A DNA stretch of 64,000 nt from Aggregatilinea lenta (GCF_003569045.1 NZ_BFCB01000003.1:2666001-2730000), one strand, 5' to 3'. Shown: positions 8,444-17,373, numbered from the stretch's first letter. The notes: generated from the letters alone by a model not told the origin. Numbers and translations: made by a program.

Positions 8444-9094
8444 TTAAACCCGCTGCACGGCAGCCTTGAGCTTATCCAGAAGCATTTGCTCCGGCACGGC
8501 CCCTTCGACGTAGACTTCCTCGCCGATGACCGTGCGCGGCACGCCCATCACCTGATAGCGGTTGCCCAGGTGCGGAAACTCCGTGACCTCGACCATGTCG
8601 GCGGTTATCTTACTTGACGCGTAGGCCAGGTTGTGCGCGAGGGTCACCGCGCGCGGGCAGTACGGGCAGGTGGGCGTCACGAAGACCTGCAGATGCAGCG
8701 GTTCTTCGAGCGTGTCGAGGAACGCAATCGTCGTTTGGTCCAGCTCGACGGTGCCCGTGCCTACCAGTAGAATCGCTTCGAGGAACGAGGTGAACTCATA
8801 CCCGGACGGGATGCCGTAGAAGCGGATGCCATAATCCTTTTCGCCTTCAAGCACGGCGATGGCCGGGATCTTGTCGACGTTGAGCGACGCGGCGAAGTCA
8901 CTGTCCGCCTGGAAGTCGTGCACCTCGACGGTGACGAGATCGGACAGGGCCGCGACTTCTTCCGCGATCTGGCGCGTCTCTTTGCAGTAGCCGCACTCAA
9001 ATTCCTGGGTGAACAGGTGCAACATCACCGGGGACTGCACGGTCGAGAGCAGGTCACGTACCTGATTCTGGGTGTCGGTATCCATTAAACTCAT
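8444..9094 (-). CDS. Protein disulfide oxidoreductase with two thioredoxin-fold units (PDO)
   Basis: 216 residues containing two fused thioredoxin/glutaredoxin-like domains, as in PDO proteins of thermophiles and many Chloroflexota. Unit 1 has the redox motif CGYC (34-37) and a cis-Pro loop around IPAIAV; unit 2 has CPYC (143-146) and VPRTV. It would form, reduce or shuffle disulfides in cytoplasmic proteins. No signal peptide is visible. The ATG at 9094 has GAGGA about 9 bases upstream; a second ATG three codons later is possible. It stands alone and is divergent from the small membrane protein gene at 9292. Confidence 0.87.
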   Translation of the reverse strand: MSLMDTDTQNQVRDLLSTVQSPVMLHLFTQEFECGYCKETRQIAEEVAALSDLVTVEVHDFQADSDFAASLNVDKIPAIAVLEGEKDYGIRFYGIPSGYEFTSFLEAILLVGTGTVELDQTTIAFLDTLEEPLHLQVFVTPTCPYCPRAVTLAHNLAYASSKITADMVEVTEFPHLGNRYQVMGVPRTVIGEEVYVEGAVPEQMLLDKLKAAVQRV

Positions 9095-9291
9095 GGGAGC
9101 CGTTTCCTCGCTTGTCTAGTGAATAAGGTTCACCCGATTAGATGCAGTCGCATGGAATTGGTTGTGTCATTTCATCCATCATAACGAACCTGGACGCGCC
9201 TGACTAACAGAATCGCGTTAGAGGTCCCCACGGGTTACAGGTATAATGGACGGCATGATGCCGGACGACACGGCAGATAGGGGAGACACTC

Positions 9292-9534
9292 TTGGACTTA
9301 CTCGAAACGCTGCTAGGTCGCGATCGCCCGCGCGACGGCGGGCTTCTCGACCGGCTTGGGAACTTTTCGCGCTGGATCATGGGGTGCGGCTGCATTCTCG
9401 TGCTGGCTATCGCCGCAGGTGTGGCGCTGCTGGTCGCGGGCGTCGTGCAGTTGGGCGATGAGGTCGTCCCGCTGCTGCTGGTGGTCGGAGTGGTGATCGT
9501 CGCGGTGATTTCGCTGGTACGCTCGCAGATTTAG
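9292..9534 (+). CDS. Small membrane protein
   Basis: 80 residues. A charged N-terminus (LGRDRPRDGGLLDRL) is followed by two hydrophobic helices (about 29-54 and 58-77). The TTG start is preceded by GGGGAGA at good spacing, and TATAAT lies at 9242-9247. Family not recognised. A short hydrophobic gene with a clear ribosome site, alone between divergent and convergent neighbours, is likely real, but no function can be stated. Confidence 0.6.
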   Translation: MDLLETLLGRDRPRDGGLLDRLGNFSRWIMGCGCILVLAIAAGVALLVAGVVQLGDEVVPLLLVVGVVIVAVISLVRSQI

Positions 9535-9549
9535 GATCGGCGCTCGCAG

Positions 9550-9582
9550 AAACAAAAAACGGAGGCCGCTCAGGAGCGGCCC
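9550..9582 (-). terminator. Rho-independent terminator (minus strand)
   Basis: On the minus strand GGCCGCTCCTGAGCGGCC forms a stem that is followed within a few bases by TTTTTTGTTT. It overlaps the stop codon of the small HTH gene and would end the three-gene operon that starts at 12669. Confidence 0.75.
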
Positions 9583-9827
9583 CCGTGCGTTTTACGTTTG
9601 TCCGGCGCGGGATCGGGTGGCGATTCGGATGAGGCCAGCAGATCGAGAATCGCCTGCCCGGTGATGAAAACCCGGCGCAGCCCCTCGGGCTGGCTGGACC
9701 GCAGTTGGCCGGAGGCCAACAGCCGCTTGACCGTGCTCAGACTGACGTTGAGGATCTCGGCCACTTCCTCGCGCGAATAGATGCGCAGCGGCTCGACGGG
9801 TGGGCGTTCGGTGTGGTGCTTCGGCAT
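9570..9827 (-). CDS. Small helix-turn-helix DNA-binding protein (MerR/excisionase type)
   Basis: 85 residues. The core YSREEVAEILNVSLSTVKRL (17-36) is a winged helix of the excisionase/MerR N-terminal type, followed by GQLRSSQPEG and RRVFITGQAI, the usual wing region. It lacks any effector domain. The ATG at 9827 follows GGAGGA. It lies 18 bp downstream of the LysM-M23 gene in the same direction, so it is the last gene of that operon. It could regulate the operon or another target; no integrase is nearby, so a role in excision is not supported. Confidence 0.8.
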   Translation of the reverse strand: MPKHHTERPPVEPLRIYSREEVAEILNVSLSTVKRLLASGQLRSSQPEGLRRVFITGQAILDLLASSESPPDPAPDKRKTHGGRS

Positions 9828-9845
9828 GATCTGGTTCCTCCGCCC

Positions 9846-11294
9846 CTACGGGAAGCTCTGGCGGACCCACTGCATCGGGTCCACCTGTACGCCGCTAACC
9901 CACAGCTCCCAGTGTAAGTGCGGCCCGGTGACTCGGCCTGTTGAGCCGATGGTGCCGATGACCTGCCCCGCCGCGACGACATCCCCCGGCTTGACGAAAA
10001 TTTCGCTCTGGTGCCAGTACCCGGTGTAGATGCCCCAGCCGTGGTCGATGATGGTTGCGTTGCCGCGCACCGTGAGTAGCTCGGCCAGCATGACGATTCC
10101 AGCAGCGGGCGCGACGATGGGCGAGCCGGGCGCACCGCCGAAGTCGGTTCCGCTGTGGAAGGTGTTCAGCGCGCCGCTGTTGTAGTCGCGCTGGGTGCCG
10201 TACTGCGATGTGATCGCGCCTGACGAGGGTAGGCCCATCACGCCGCTGAAGTTGCGCTGCGACGTGTAGGCGCTGGTGACCTGGACCAGCCGTTGCCATT
10301 CCGGCTCGGTGATGGTTGGGTTGAGCAGGTCCATCAGCGCCGGTTCGAGCACGATCGATTCTGAGCTATAGCCGCCGGAGTCGATTTTGACGCGCAGCGT
10401 CAGTGTGCTCTGCGTGCCATCGGCGGCGGCGCTGAGCACCAGCGCGTAGATGCCCGGCGTGGTGAAGCGGTCGATGCCGACCAGCGCGTAAAAGTTGGTC
10501 GCATCCTGCGCCATGATCGTGAGCGGATCGCCCAAAAAGGTCCCGCTGACGGTGCCGGAGCCGGTCGTCGTGACGTGGATCTCGACCGTCTGCCCCTGGA
10601 CCGGCGGCGTGGGCAGCACCGACAGCGCCGCGAACGGCAGTGGTAGATCCGCGACGACGGCGGACGCGCTGCTGCCGGGGATCCACAGGCGCTGGCCGGG
10701 GAAGACGGCGGCGGGCAGGGTCAGGTCGTTGGCTTCGAGCAGTGTGTTCAGCGTGATGCCGCGATCCAGCGCGATGCGGTAGAGATTTTCGCCGGGGGCT
10801 ACACGGTAGGGCACGCCGGATTCGGATGCGTCGGCGGTGACGGTGCCCTGGCGGATGGTCAGCGGCTGGCCGACGTAAAGCTGCGCGGGGTTGGTGATGG
10901 CGTTGTCGGCGGCCAGATCGGCGGCGCTGGTCTGGTAGAGGCGGGTCAGCGTGTCGAGCGTGTCGCCTGGCTGGACGACGTGTGCGACCTGCGCCCCGGT
11001 TGCATCCACCTGGGCGTTGGGGATCAGCAGCCGCTGCCCGACCGCGATCGTGCGCGGGTCGGTGATACCATTTGCCGCGCTGATGGCGTCCACGGTTGTG
11101 CCGTACTGCATCGCAATGCGGAACAGGTTCTCGCCGCGCTGCACGATGTGAATCGTCATGCCGCCAGCGGGCTGGTTGTAGGGGTCCCCACTTTGGGCTG
11201 CGGTGTAGGACGTGCTCCCGAAGAACGTTGTGATGGCGATGATGAAGGCGATGATGATAGCAATGGCGCGCGAGCGCCAGCTCTTCGGGTTCAT
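9846..11294 (-). CDS. LysM-repeat M23 family metallopeptidase (cell-wall hydrolase)
   Basis: 482 residues. A signal peptide or anchor (about 10-33) is followed by three LysM units: TIHIVQRGENLFRIA, AHVVQPGDTLDTLTRLY and PYRVAPGENLYRIALDRG. A linker domain (about 220-320) and a C-terminal M23 (LytM) peptidase follow, with metal ligands in FHSGTDFGG and GPHLHWEL. It would bind peptidoglycan and cut its peptide cross-links outside the membrane. The ATG at 11294 is chosen; the upstream gene stops at 11296-11298 (TAAC then ATG), so the two are tightly coupled. An in-frame GTG at 11309 would add five residues. Confidence 0.92.
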   Translation of the reverse strand: MNPKSWRSRAIAIIIAFIIAITTFFGSTSYTAAQSGDPYNQPAGGMTIHIVQRGENLFRIAMQYGTTVDAISAANGITDPRTIAVGQRLLIPNAQVDATGAQVAHVVQPGDTLDTLTRLYQTSAADLAADNAITNPAQLYVGQPLTIRQGTVTADASESGVPYRVAPGENLYRIALDRGITLNTLLEANDLTLPAAVFPGQRLWIPGSSASAVVADLPLPFAALSVLPTPPVQGQTVEIHVTTTGSGTVSGTFLGDPLTIMAQDATNFYALVGIDRFTTPGIYALVLSAAADGTQSTLTLRVKIDSGGYSSESIVLEPALMDLLNPTITEPEWQRLVQVTSAYTSQRNFSGVMGLPSSGAITSQYGTQRDYNSGALNTFHSGTDFGGAPGSPIVAPAAGIVMLAELLTVRGNATIIDHGWGIYTGYWHQSEIFVKPGDVVAAGQVIGTIGSTGRVTGPHLHWELWVSGVQVDPMQWVRQSFP

Positions 11295-11295
11295 G

Positions 11296-12669
11296 TTAGC
11301 GACGCCCACGGATTTGTTCGATCAACTGCTGTGCCTCGGTGAAATCGGATACGGCCTGTTCCGCCAGGGGCAGACCTTGCGTGGCGGTCGTGGCCAGCGT
11401 TTGCGCCCGGCACGACGATTCGAATAGCTCGCGCGCGGGCAGGGCATTGTCCAGCCCGGAATTGATAAGCGCGACCGCCTGCGCCAGTTCGGGATCGGCG
11501 GCGTCGGGCCGTTCAAGCTCGGCGCGCTGCGCGTCGTTCCAGAAGAAATAGGTCGGCCATGCGGGCAGTGAGCAAAACGTCGTGCTGACGGCCTGACCCG
11601 CTTGGGCCTTGTTCCAATAGTCGATCATGCCCGTCTCATATGTGTTTTGCAAATCGCCGAGAATGACCAGCCGGTCGGAAAGCTGTCGCAGGATCGTGTC
11701 GTAGTCCAGGTTGGGGTAGGGCAGCGGCGTCTGTGTCGGTGTGGGCGTAATCGTCGGCGTGTCAGTCGGTTCCGACGTCGGCGTGATGGTCAACGTCGCG
11801 GTGGGGGGCGCGGCAGTCGGCGTAACGCCTGGCTCCAGCGTGGCAAGTTCCGCAGGGATTGGTGTGTCGGCGGCGGTTTCCACCGTTGCCTCGGCCTGGG
11901 TCGCGGTAGCGCTTGGATGCGCCGTCGCAGTGGCGGTTGGCTCGCGCAGAGCCTCGTCCAGCGCGTCGCGGATCGCGTCGAGCGACATGCTGACGTGGTC
12001 GAGCTGCTTGAGCGCTTCCAGCCCCTGAATCAGATCGGCGGACTGCTGCTGGCAGATGGTGTCCCAGATGGTTTGCGCCCGCTGTAGGTCGGTCAGCGCC
12101 GGGGTGAGCAGGTCTTCGATGTCCGCCAGATCAGGATAGGCGCTGCGATCGGCGGCAGCCAGTGCGTACGGCTGCGGGCGGTGGTACGTCGCTTCGCAGC
12201 GCACCTCGTCGGTTTCGTTATGGTGCTCGATTTCCTCGCGCAGGGCCTTCAAATCTTCACCTGCCTGAGTCGTGCGCTCCGCGAGCGCGCTGATCAGGGC
12301 GGCGCGGTCGGTGGTGGGTCCGCTATCGTCATCATCGTCGCCCAATCCGTTGATGCCCACCCACGCGATGTTGGCGACCAGCGACACTACGAACAGGATC
12401 AGCAGGATGCGCAGCACGCGGCTGAGCGCCGTTTCGCTCACCGGCAGCGGGCGGCGTCCGCCGTTCAGCTCCATCGCCTTGAACATCGCCAGCGCCTTGC
12501 GCGCGTCTTCGCGCACGCTGGGGTCTTCATCGCCCAGGTATGCGGTTCGCAGCAGCGGCACCACGGCTGGATCGTGCGTGACGGCTAGCTGGCGGACTGC
12601 CTTGCGGCGAATCTTGGGCTTGGAATCGTGGAGTCGTTCGACTAACTCCTCACGTGCGGGTGCTGCCAT
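11296..12669 (-). CDS. HEAT-repeat single-pass membrane protein with Thr/Pro-rich stalk
   Basis: 457 residues. The cytoplasmic N-terminus (1-70) holds two HEAT-like repeats (LVERLHDSKPKIRRKAVRQL, then DPSVREDARKALAMF). A membrane helix lies at about 84-108, followed by a helical region and then a disordered Thr/Pro stalk (about 245-325, with many TPT motifs). The C-terminal helical domain (about 330-457) has three or more Cys. The layout suggests an exported domain held off the membrane by the stalk and coupled to a cytosolic protein-binding region. It is the first gene of the operon with the LysM-M23 peptidase, which hints at a role in wall remodelling. Not recognised as a named family. Confidence 0.75.
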   Translation of the reverse strand: MAAPAREELVERLHDSKPKIRRKAVRQLAVTHDPAVVPLLRTAYLGDEDPSVREDARKALAMFKAMELNGGRRPLPVSETALSRVLRILLILFVVSLVANIAWVGINGLGDDDDDSGPTTDRAALISALAERTTQAGEDLKALREEIEHHNETDEVRCEATYHRPQPYALAAADRSAYPDLADIEDLLTPALTDLQRAQTIWDTICQQQSADLIQGLEALKQLDHVSMSLDAIRDALDEALREPTATATAHPSATATQAEATVETAADTPIPAELATLEPGVTPTAAPPTATLTITPTSEPTDTPTITPTPTQTPLPYPNLDYDTILRQLSDRLVILGDLQNTYETGMIDYWNKAQAGQAVSTTFCSLPAWPTYFFWNDAQRAELERPDAADPELAQAVALINSGLDNALPARELFESSCRAQTLATTATQGLPLAEQAVSDFTEAQQLIEQIRGRR

Positions 12670-12773
12670 AACCTCACATCCTCATCCTCTCCACCTCAGC
12701 GCAGCATAATGATATGTTAAGATTTTGTTGGGCGAAAGTGTGCTTTGTTCGGCGAAGGCATGACAGCCGGGAC

Positions 12774-12804
12774 AAAAAACAGGCTCCGGACGGAGCCTGT
12801 TCTG
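12774..12804 (-). terminator. Rho-independent terminator (minus strand)
   Basis: On the minus strand AACAGGCTCCG-TC-CGGAGCCTGTT forms a near-perfect stem that runs into TTTTTTG. It lies about 30 bp past the stop of the SH3 lipoprotein gene and would end that transcript. Confidence 0.88.
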
Positions 12805-12830
12805 CACGCGTTGGCGGTGCGGCACGAGAT

Positions 12831-13856
12831 TTACTGTTCCGCTTCCGTGACGGTGAACATACAGCTGCCGTCGTTGGCCGTGGTTCCTGTGCCGGGGCCA
12901 AAGTCGCCGTAGCCGTCCGTGATGGCTTCGTTCCAGGTCAGGTGATAGGTGATGGTGTGCTCCCCGGCTTCCAGGTGCCCGACCGGGTAGTACCAGTACA
13001 CAATCCAGCGACCTGCCTCGCGCCGGATTTCGGTCGCGTATTGGTCCCAGTCCAGAAGCGGTTTATCGTCGAGCGTGACCTCATAGTTCGCATTGTCGAG
13101 GTGCTGCTGCATGAGATCCTCGTTGGCGACGTACCAGCTCCACTCGATGACCACGTCGTCGTTGGTGGTCGGCGTGGGGGGGCGGACCGCCTTCTGCGTG
13201 CAGTAGGCCAGGACGTTCACTGCGCCGGGGACAGGAGTCGCGCCCGGCGTGCGGGTCGGTCCGCTGGGCGTCGAGGGCGTCGTGTCGTCATCTTCCGCGA
13301 CCTGCGTGTCACTCACTTCGGCAGCGAATGCCTCGCCGGAGACGATCTCGTCGTAGTTCGTGTCGATCAGGCTGCCGTGAACCCACAGGCGCTGTTCGTT
13401 ACCGTCGTCGTCTTCCACTGCGACCTCGTACCACGTGGCGCCACTGTCATCCTCCTTGCTGCGCAGCACGGCGACATCCGTGCCTGGCGCAACGGCGGTG
13501 ACGACCGGCTGGTCCGAACCGGGGCCGTCACGCAGGTTCACACTCTGGTTGGAGCGAATGATGCCGGAAGCGGTTGGCGTGGGCGAGGGCGTAGGGCTGA
13601 GCGTGGGCGTTGGCGGGGCGAGCGTTTCGGTCGCGCGCGGCGTGCTGGACGGGAAGGGCGTGGTGCTGGGTAGGGGCGTCGCCGTAAAACGCGGCGTGAA
13701 GCTGACGATCGGCTTCACCGTTCGGGTTGGCTGATTCAGCGCTGCATCACTCTGCGCCTGCGGCGACGGCGTTTGCGTCTCGTCCGATTCGCAGGCCGTC
13801 ACAAGCACGATCAGGCAGATGAGTAGTAACAGGGTCCACCAAGGACGCTTCTGCAT
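12831..13856 (-). CDS. Lipoprotein with SH3-like domain
   Basis: 341 residues. The signal peptide ends in the lipobox LVTAC (Cys22). A Thr/Pro-rich spacer (about 25-97) leads to a bacterial SH3-like domain (about 100-170: SVNLRDGPGSDQPVVTAVAPG, and later WYEVAVEDDDG and LWVHGSLI). The C-terminal region (about 220-341) is beta-rich and resembles an Ig-like exported domain (VYWYYPVGHLEAGEHTITYH). It would sit on the outer face of the membrane; SH3b domains often bind wall peptides. It is a single gene with its own terminator. Confidence 0.85.
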   Translation of the reverse strand: MQKRPWWTLLLLICLIVLVTACESDETQTPSPQAQSDAALNQPTRTVKPIVSFTPRFTATPLPSTTPFPSSTPRATETLAPPTPTLSPTPSPTPTASGIIRSNQSVNLRDGPGSDQPVVTAVAPGTDVAVLRSKEDDSGATWYEVAVEDDDGNEQRLWVHGSLIDTNYDEIVSGEAFAAEVSDTQVAEDDDTTPSTPSGPTRTPGATPVPGAVNVLAYCTQKAVRPPTPTTNDDVVIEWSWYVANEDLMQQHLDNANYEVTLDDKPLLDWDQYATEIRREAGRWIVYWYYPVGHLEAGEHTITYHLTWNEAITDGYGDFGPGTGTTANDGSCMFTVTEAEQ

Positions 13857-13952
13857 ACCGCACGTTCTCCCCTCACCGCATCAACAGTAAATAGGACTCT
13901 CCTTGCATATCATAACGTTCCTGCAAAAACCCGGCAATCGGTGCCTATGCGG

Positions 13953-14465
13953 CTAGAGGACTTCGTCGGGGTGGGGCGGGGGAACGGACTTCGACGGACG
14001 GTGACCCACGTTCAACAGCAGACGCACGTGCTCGATGAGACTGTTCGCCAGATAGGGCTTGGTGACGTAGCTGTCCGCGCCATATTGCATGGCCTGCCGC
14101 ACGAAGTCGGGATCGGCGTAGGCGGTCAGGATCAGCACCGGCGTCCAGTTGAGATGCTCCATCCGGCGCAAAATACGCAAGACATCCAGCCCGTTGATAT
14201 CCGGCAGCATCAGGTCGAGAATAATCAGGTGAGGTGTGTTATCCTTGAGGTAGTCCAATGCGGTAATGCCGTCCGGAAACAGGACGGGTTTGGTGCCGAT
14301 GTGCTCCAGCAGCATCCCCATGAGCTTGAGCAGGCTGGGATCGTCATCGACGACTAGGATCGTAGGTGAGGACCTGATAGAATCCGTATTCACACGACGG
14401 CTAACCTGTTCTACATTGTCGGCGGTTGAGGAGGAAGAAAACTGCTGCCCCGTGCAGCGGCGCAC
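13953..14465 (-). CDS. Receiver-only response regulator (CheY-like)
   Basis: 170 residues. A CheY-like receiver occupies about 33-152: the acidic pocket VVDDDPS, phospho-acceptor Asp84 in LIILDLMLPDINGLD, Thr in LILTAYADP, and Lys in SYVTKPYLA. There is no output domain, so it probably relays phosphate or acts by protein contact. The start is uncertain: the GTG at 14465 gives a Ser/Thr-rich leader of about 30 residues, and another GTG at 14393 would give a shorter form; neither has a clear ribosome site. No histidine kinase is adjacent. Confidence 0.85.
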   Translation of the reverse strand: MRRCTGQQFSSSSTADNVEQVSRRVNTDSIRSSPTILVVDDDPSLLKLMGMLLEHIGTKPVLFPDGITALDYLKDNTPHLIILDLMLPDINGLDVLRILRRMEHLNWTPVLILTAYADPDFVRQAMQYGADSYVTKPYLANSLIEHVRLLLNVGHRPSKSVPPPHPDEVL

Positions 14466-14623
14466 TGCGCCTTGAACCTATTGTTTTACCGTTGTGTTTA
14501 CGTAGAAGCAAGTTTTTTCATAATCTTCAGATTGCGGTGATGGATGCCAGACCGAGTATCGTATCTAGAACTGCGATTGTGTGTTTCTTAGAGTGGACCC
14601 CACAGCTATTGGGAGAGATGGGC

Positions 14624-15253
14624 ATGGATCTGGCAGTCATCGTGGCAATTATTGTGGTCGGCTATCTCGTCGGCTCATTCCCTACAGCCTATGTTGTGGG
14701 GCGGGCCAAAGGCGTTGACATCTTCAAAGTAGGCAGCGGCAACATGGGCGCGACCAACGTCGCGCGGGCGTGTGGCGTTCAATATGGCGCGCTGGTGTGG
14801 CTGTGGGATGGACTGAAGGGCGCGCTGGCGGTACTGGTGGCCCGGATGCTGATGCCCGACAACGCGGCGGCGGCCAGCGTTCTGGCGGCAGTCGCGGTGG
14901 TGGCCGGGCACAACTGGTCGTTCCTGGCGACGATCATCACGGGCAGCATCAAGGGCGGCAAGGGCGCGGCGACGGCCAGTGGCACATTCCTGCTGCTTGC
15001 GCCGACCTTCCTGGTGGTGATCGTGCTCGCGCTGGCGGCGGCGGTCGTGCTGCTGACACGCTACGTCTCGTTGGCCGTGCTGACCTCGGTCGCGGCGGCA
15101 GCGCTGGCGATTCTGGTGCTCATCGGTCTGAATGTGCTGGAACCCGTCTACAGCCTCTATCTGTTCGTGGCGTGGATGATCTTCATCCGCCATCGCAGCA
15201 ATATCTACAATCTGCTGGCGGGCAAAGAACGCCGCCTCGGTGACCGCGTTTAG
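14624..15253 (+). CDS. plsY: Glycerol-3-phosphate acyltransferase PlsY
   Basis: A 209-residue polytopic membrane enzyme that acylates glycerol 3-phosphate using acyl-phosphate, the first step of phospholipid synthesis. Landmarks are VGSFPTAYVVGR, the motif GSGNMGATN (37-45), WDGLKGALAVL, AVVAGHNWSF and KGGKGAATASG. The ATG at 14624 follows GGGAGA at 7-base spacing; the frame is open further upstream without a ribosome site. No plsX is adjacent. The gene ends at a strong shared terminator. Confidence 0.95.
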   Translation: MDLAVIVAIIVVGYLVGSFPTAYVVGRAKGVDIFKVGSGNMGATNVARACGVQYGALVWLWDGLKGALAVLVARMLMPDNAAAASVLAAVAVVAGHNWSFLATIITGSIKGGKGAATASGTFLLLAPTFLVVIVLALAAAVVLLTRYVSLAVLTSVAAAALAILVLIGLNVLEPVYSLYLFVAWMIFIRHRSNIYNLLAGKERRLGDRV

Positions 15254-15271
15254 CACGCTTCCACCACTCCG

Positions 15272-15315
15272 CACACGAAAAAAGCCCGGCACAGCGCCGG
15301 GCTTTTTTCGTGTGC
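15272..15315. terminator. Bidirectional terminator between plsY and the DnaC-like gene
   Basis: CACACGAAAAAAGCCCGGC-ACAGC-GCCGGGCTTTTTTCGTGTG is an almost perfect palindrome with an A-run on one side and a T-run on the other. It would stop both convergent transcripts. Confidence 0.95.
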
Positions 15316-15327
15316 GTAAACTGTGAC

Positions 15328-16716
15328 TCAGGGGGCGTATTGGCCTGGATAACGCTTGGCTGCTGGGCCGCCACCCTTGAAGTCGGGCACGGTGATCAGG
15401 AAGATACGGTTGCGGCGCACATCTGCCATGCGGCTGCGGATCACCGGGTCGAGTGTGTTAAATTCCTGCGCGGTGGTGAAGACGGTTGGTTGGTGCGCCA
15501 CATAGCGGTGATTCACGATCTGGCGGAGCTTTTCCAGCGCCCACGACGACGGGTTGGCGAGGTCGAGCTGGTCGATGACCAACATCGGGATCGTCTTCAG
15601 CTCGGTGAAGCGCTTGTCGTAGGAGGCGTTGGAGGATGGCCCGAACGCTGCGCGCAGGTAATCGAGCAGGTCAGAGGCGGTGACCAGAATTGCCGCTTCG
15701 CCCATGCGCGCCCGGTAGTTGGCGATGGCGGCGGCGAGGTGCGTCTTGCCGGTGCCCGGCCCACCCATCAACGTCAGCCAACCCTGCGGATCTTTCGCGT
15801 AGGCCAGCGCGATGTCATAGACTTCCTGCAGGTTGTGCCGGTCTTTTGGCACGAGGTCGTTCTGGCGCAGGTGGAACGTCTCGAACACCATGTCAGCGTA
15901 TAGCTCCAGGCTGGAAATCGAGCTTTGTTCCGGCAGCGGCTCCCCACGCCGGAAGTCCGGCAGGCTGAGGTTGATCAGGCGTGTGAGGTGCCAGTCCATC
16001 AAGCGGCTGCGCACACGCGGATCGAGGTTGGCCGGGTCGATGTTGGTGGTGACGACCGTGTTCAGCCGGTTCAGGTAGCGATGATTGATCAGCTGGTACA
16101 GTTTTTCCTGCGCCCAGGCGGTCGGGCTTTCCGCGCCGAGATCGTCCAGAATCAGCAGGCGTGTCGTGCGGACCTGCTCGAACAGGTCGTCGTACTCGAC
16201 GTTCGAATCTGGGCCGAAGGTGGAGCGCAGATGATCGAGCAGGTCGGGCGCGGTCATGAAGATCACGTCCTGGCCGCGCGCGAGGCAATCGTTGGCGATG
16301 GCGGCGGCGAGGTGCGTCTTGCCGCTGCCATACGTGCCCTGAAACAGCAGCCAGCCCTGCGGGTCCCGCGCGTAGTCTGCGGCGAGGCTGTGCGCCGTGC
16401 GCAGCGTCAGCAACTGCGTGTCGTTAAGGCCGGGCAGTTCGAGCAAAAAGGACTCGAACGTCTTGTCGGTCACGGCGCTGAGGTTGCTCAGCTCGCGCAG
16501 GCGGGTGCCGCGCCGCGCCGCGATGACCTCGCGCTGGCACACGCACGGGAACGCCTTGCCGAAATCGGGGTGGTCGAGCGGCACGTCACGTGTGACGAAG
16601 CCCATACCGCCGCAGATCGGGCATGTATCGCCACCATCAGTAGTCGATGATGTCCGAGTATTCCCCACGGATATACCGGTAGTGATCCGCCTCAGTTGGT
16701 TGTGTAGGCTGTCCAC
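15328..16716 (-). CDS. Tandem DnaC/DnaI-like helicase-loader ATPase with two AAA+ units
   Basis: 462 residues. The N-terminus has a zinc-like Cys set (CPIC 32-35, CVC 58-60) as in DnaI. Two AAA+ units of the DnaC/IstB kind follow. Unit 1 has Walker A QGTYGSGKT (126-134), Walker B LLILDD (187-192) and RVRSRL (234-239). Unit 2 has Walker A GGPGTGKT (318-325), Walker B MLVIDQ (378-383) and VIRSRM (425-430). The units align closely (GWLLFQG with GWLTLMG; HLAAAIAN in both), so this is an internal duplication. Unit 2 carries Gln where unit 1 has the second acidic Walker B residue. The GTG at 16716 follows GGAAGG and overlaps the dnaD-like gene by 80 bp. It probably loads the DnaB encoded upstream. 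Confidence 0.88.
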   Translation of the reverse strand: MDSLHNQLRRITTGISVGNTRTSSTTDGGDTCPICGGMGFVTRDVPLDHPDFGKAFPCVCQREVIAARRGTRLRELSNLSAVTDKTFESFLLELPGLNDTQLLTLRTAHSLAADYARDPQGWLLFQGTYGSGKTHLAAAIANDCLARGQDVIFMTAPDLLDHLRSTFGPDSNVEYDDLFEQVRTTRLLILDDLGAESPTAWAQEKLYQLINHRYLNRLNTVVTTNIDPANLDPRVRSRLMDWHLTRLINLSLPDFRRGEPLPEQSSISSLELYADMVFETFHLRQNDLVPKDRHNLQEVYDIALAYAKDPQGWLTLMGGPGTGKTHLAAAIANYRARMGEAAILVTASDLLDYLRAAFGPSSNASYDKRFTELKTIPMLVIDQLDLANPSSWALEKLRQIVNHRYVAHQPTVFTTAQEFNTLDPVIRSRMADVRRNRIFLITVPDFKGGGPAAKRYPGQYAP

Positions 16717-17341
16717 CGTCTTTTCCTTCCGTCTGCCAGCGGTTGAGGATGGCTGAGATATAGCGCCAGCTGCGCGCGTTACGCTCGACTGCCAGCCGGA
16801 TCGCTTCCTCGATCCACTCCGCCGGATATTCGTCTTCGGCCTGCTTGAGTTGCCCGCTGATCATGGGCGTCAGCGGACCAATGTTTTGTTCGTACAGCGA
16901 AAAAATGTTGGGACGCTCCACGACCAGCGCGACCGGGCAGTCCCGCCCACCGTAGGTGAAGTGACCCTGTTCGATGGCGCGGATGGCGTTGCGCCCGCGT
17001 GTCGTGTTCAAGAAGTAGAGGTCTTCCGGCCCGGCGACGCCTTCGACCGTGACGTGCAGCAGCGTGCCACGCGCGGTCGCACGCTCAAAGGCGTCGATGG
17101 CGCGCTCCCGCGCGGTGCCGGCGTCCGCGTCGATGCCACTCAGAAACAGCGCGTCGTCCAGCACCTCGCGTCGAATTACGTAGCGGTACTCGCCGTCCTG
17201 TTGGTGCAGCGCCCAGAAGCAGTAGAGCGTCAGTTTTAACTCAATCAGATCGTCGATGCTTTGCAACAGCTCGGTAAAAAACTGGTTGGGCAGCGCCACC
17301 GTGAGCGTCTTGCCTGGCGGAAATCCGCTGAATCCTCGCAT
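16637..17341 (-). CDS. DnaD-domain primosomal protein
   Basis: 234 residues. The N-terminal part (1-120) looks like a winged helix (FFTELLQSIDDLIELKLTLY). The C-terminal DnaD/DnaB2 domain (about 150-212) reads IFSLYEQNIGPLTPMISGQL, then EWIEEAIRLAVERNARSW and YISAILNRW, the last being the usual YxxxIL-xW signature. Such proteins remodel origin or fork DNA during helicase loading in Firmicutes. The gene lies between dnaB (32 bp gap) and the DnaC/DnaI-like loader (80 bp overlap), which supports a helicase-loading role. Confidence 0.87.
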   Translation of the reverse strand: MRGFSGFPPGKTLTVALPNQFFTELLQSIDDLIELKLTLYCFWALHQQDGEYRYVIRREVLDDALFLSGIDADAGTARERAIDAFERATARGTLLHVTVEGVAGPEDLYFLNTTRGRNAIRAIEQGHFTYGGRDCPVALVVERPNIFSLYEQNIGPLTPMISGQLKQAEDEYPAEWIEEAIRLAVERNARSWRYISAILNRWQTEGKDGGQPTQPTEADHYRYIRGEYSDIIDY

Positions 17342-17373
17342 CGTGCTGCTTTCCCCTCACCCCGACCGGCAGA

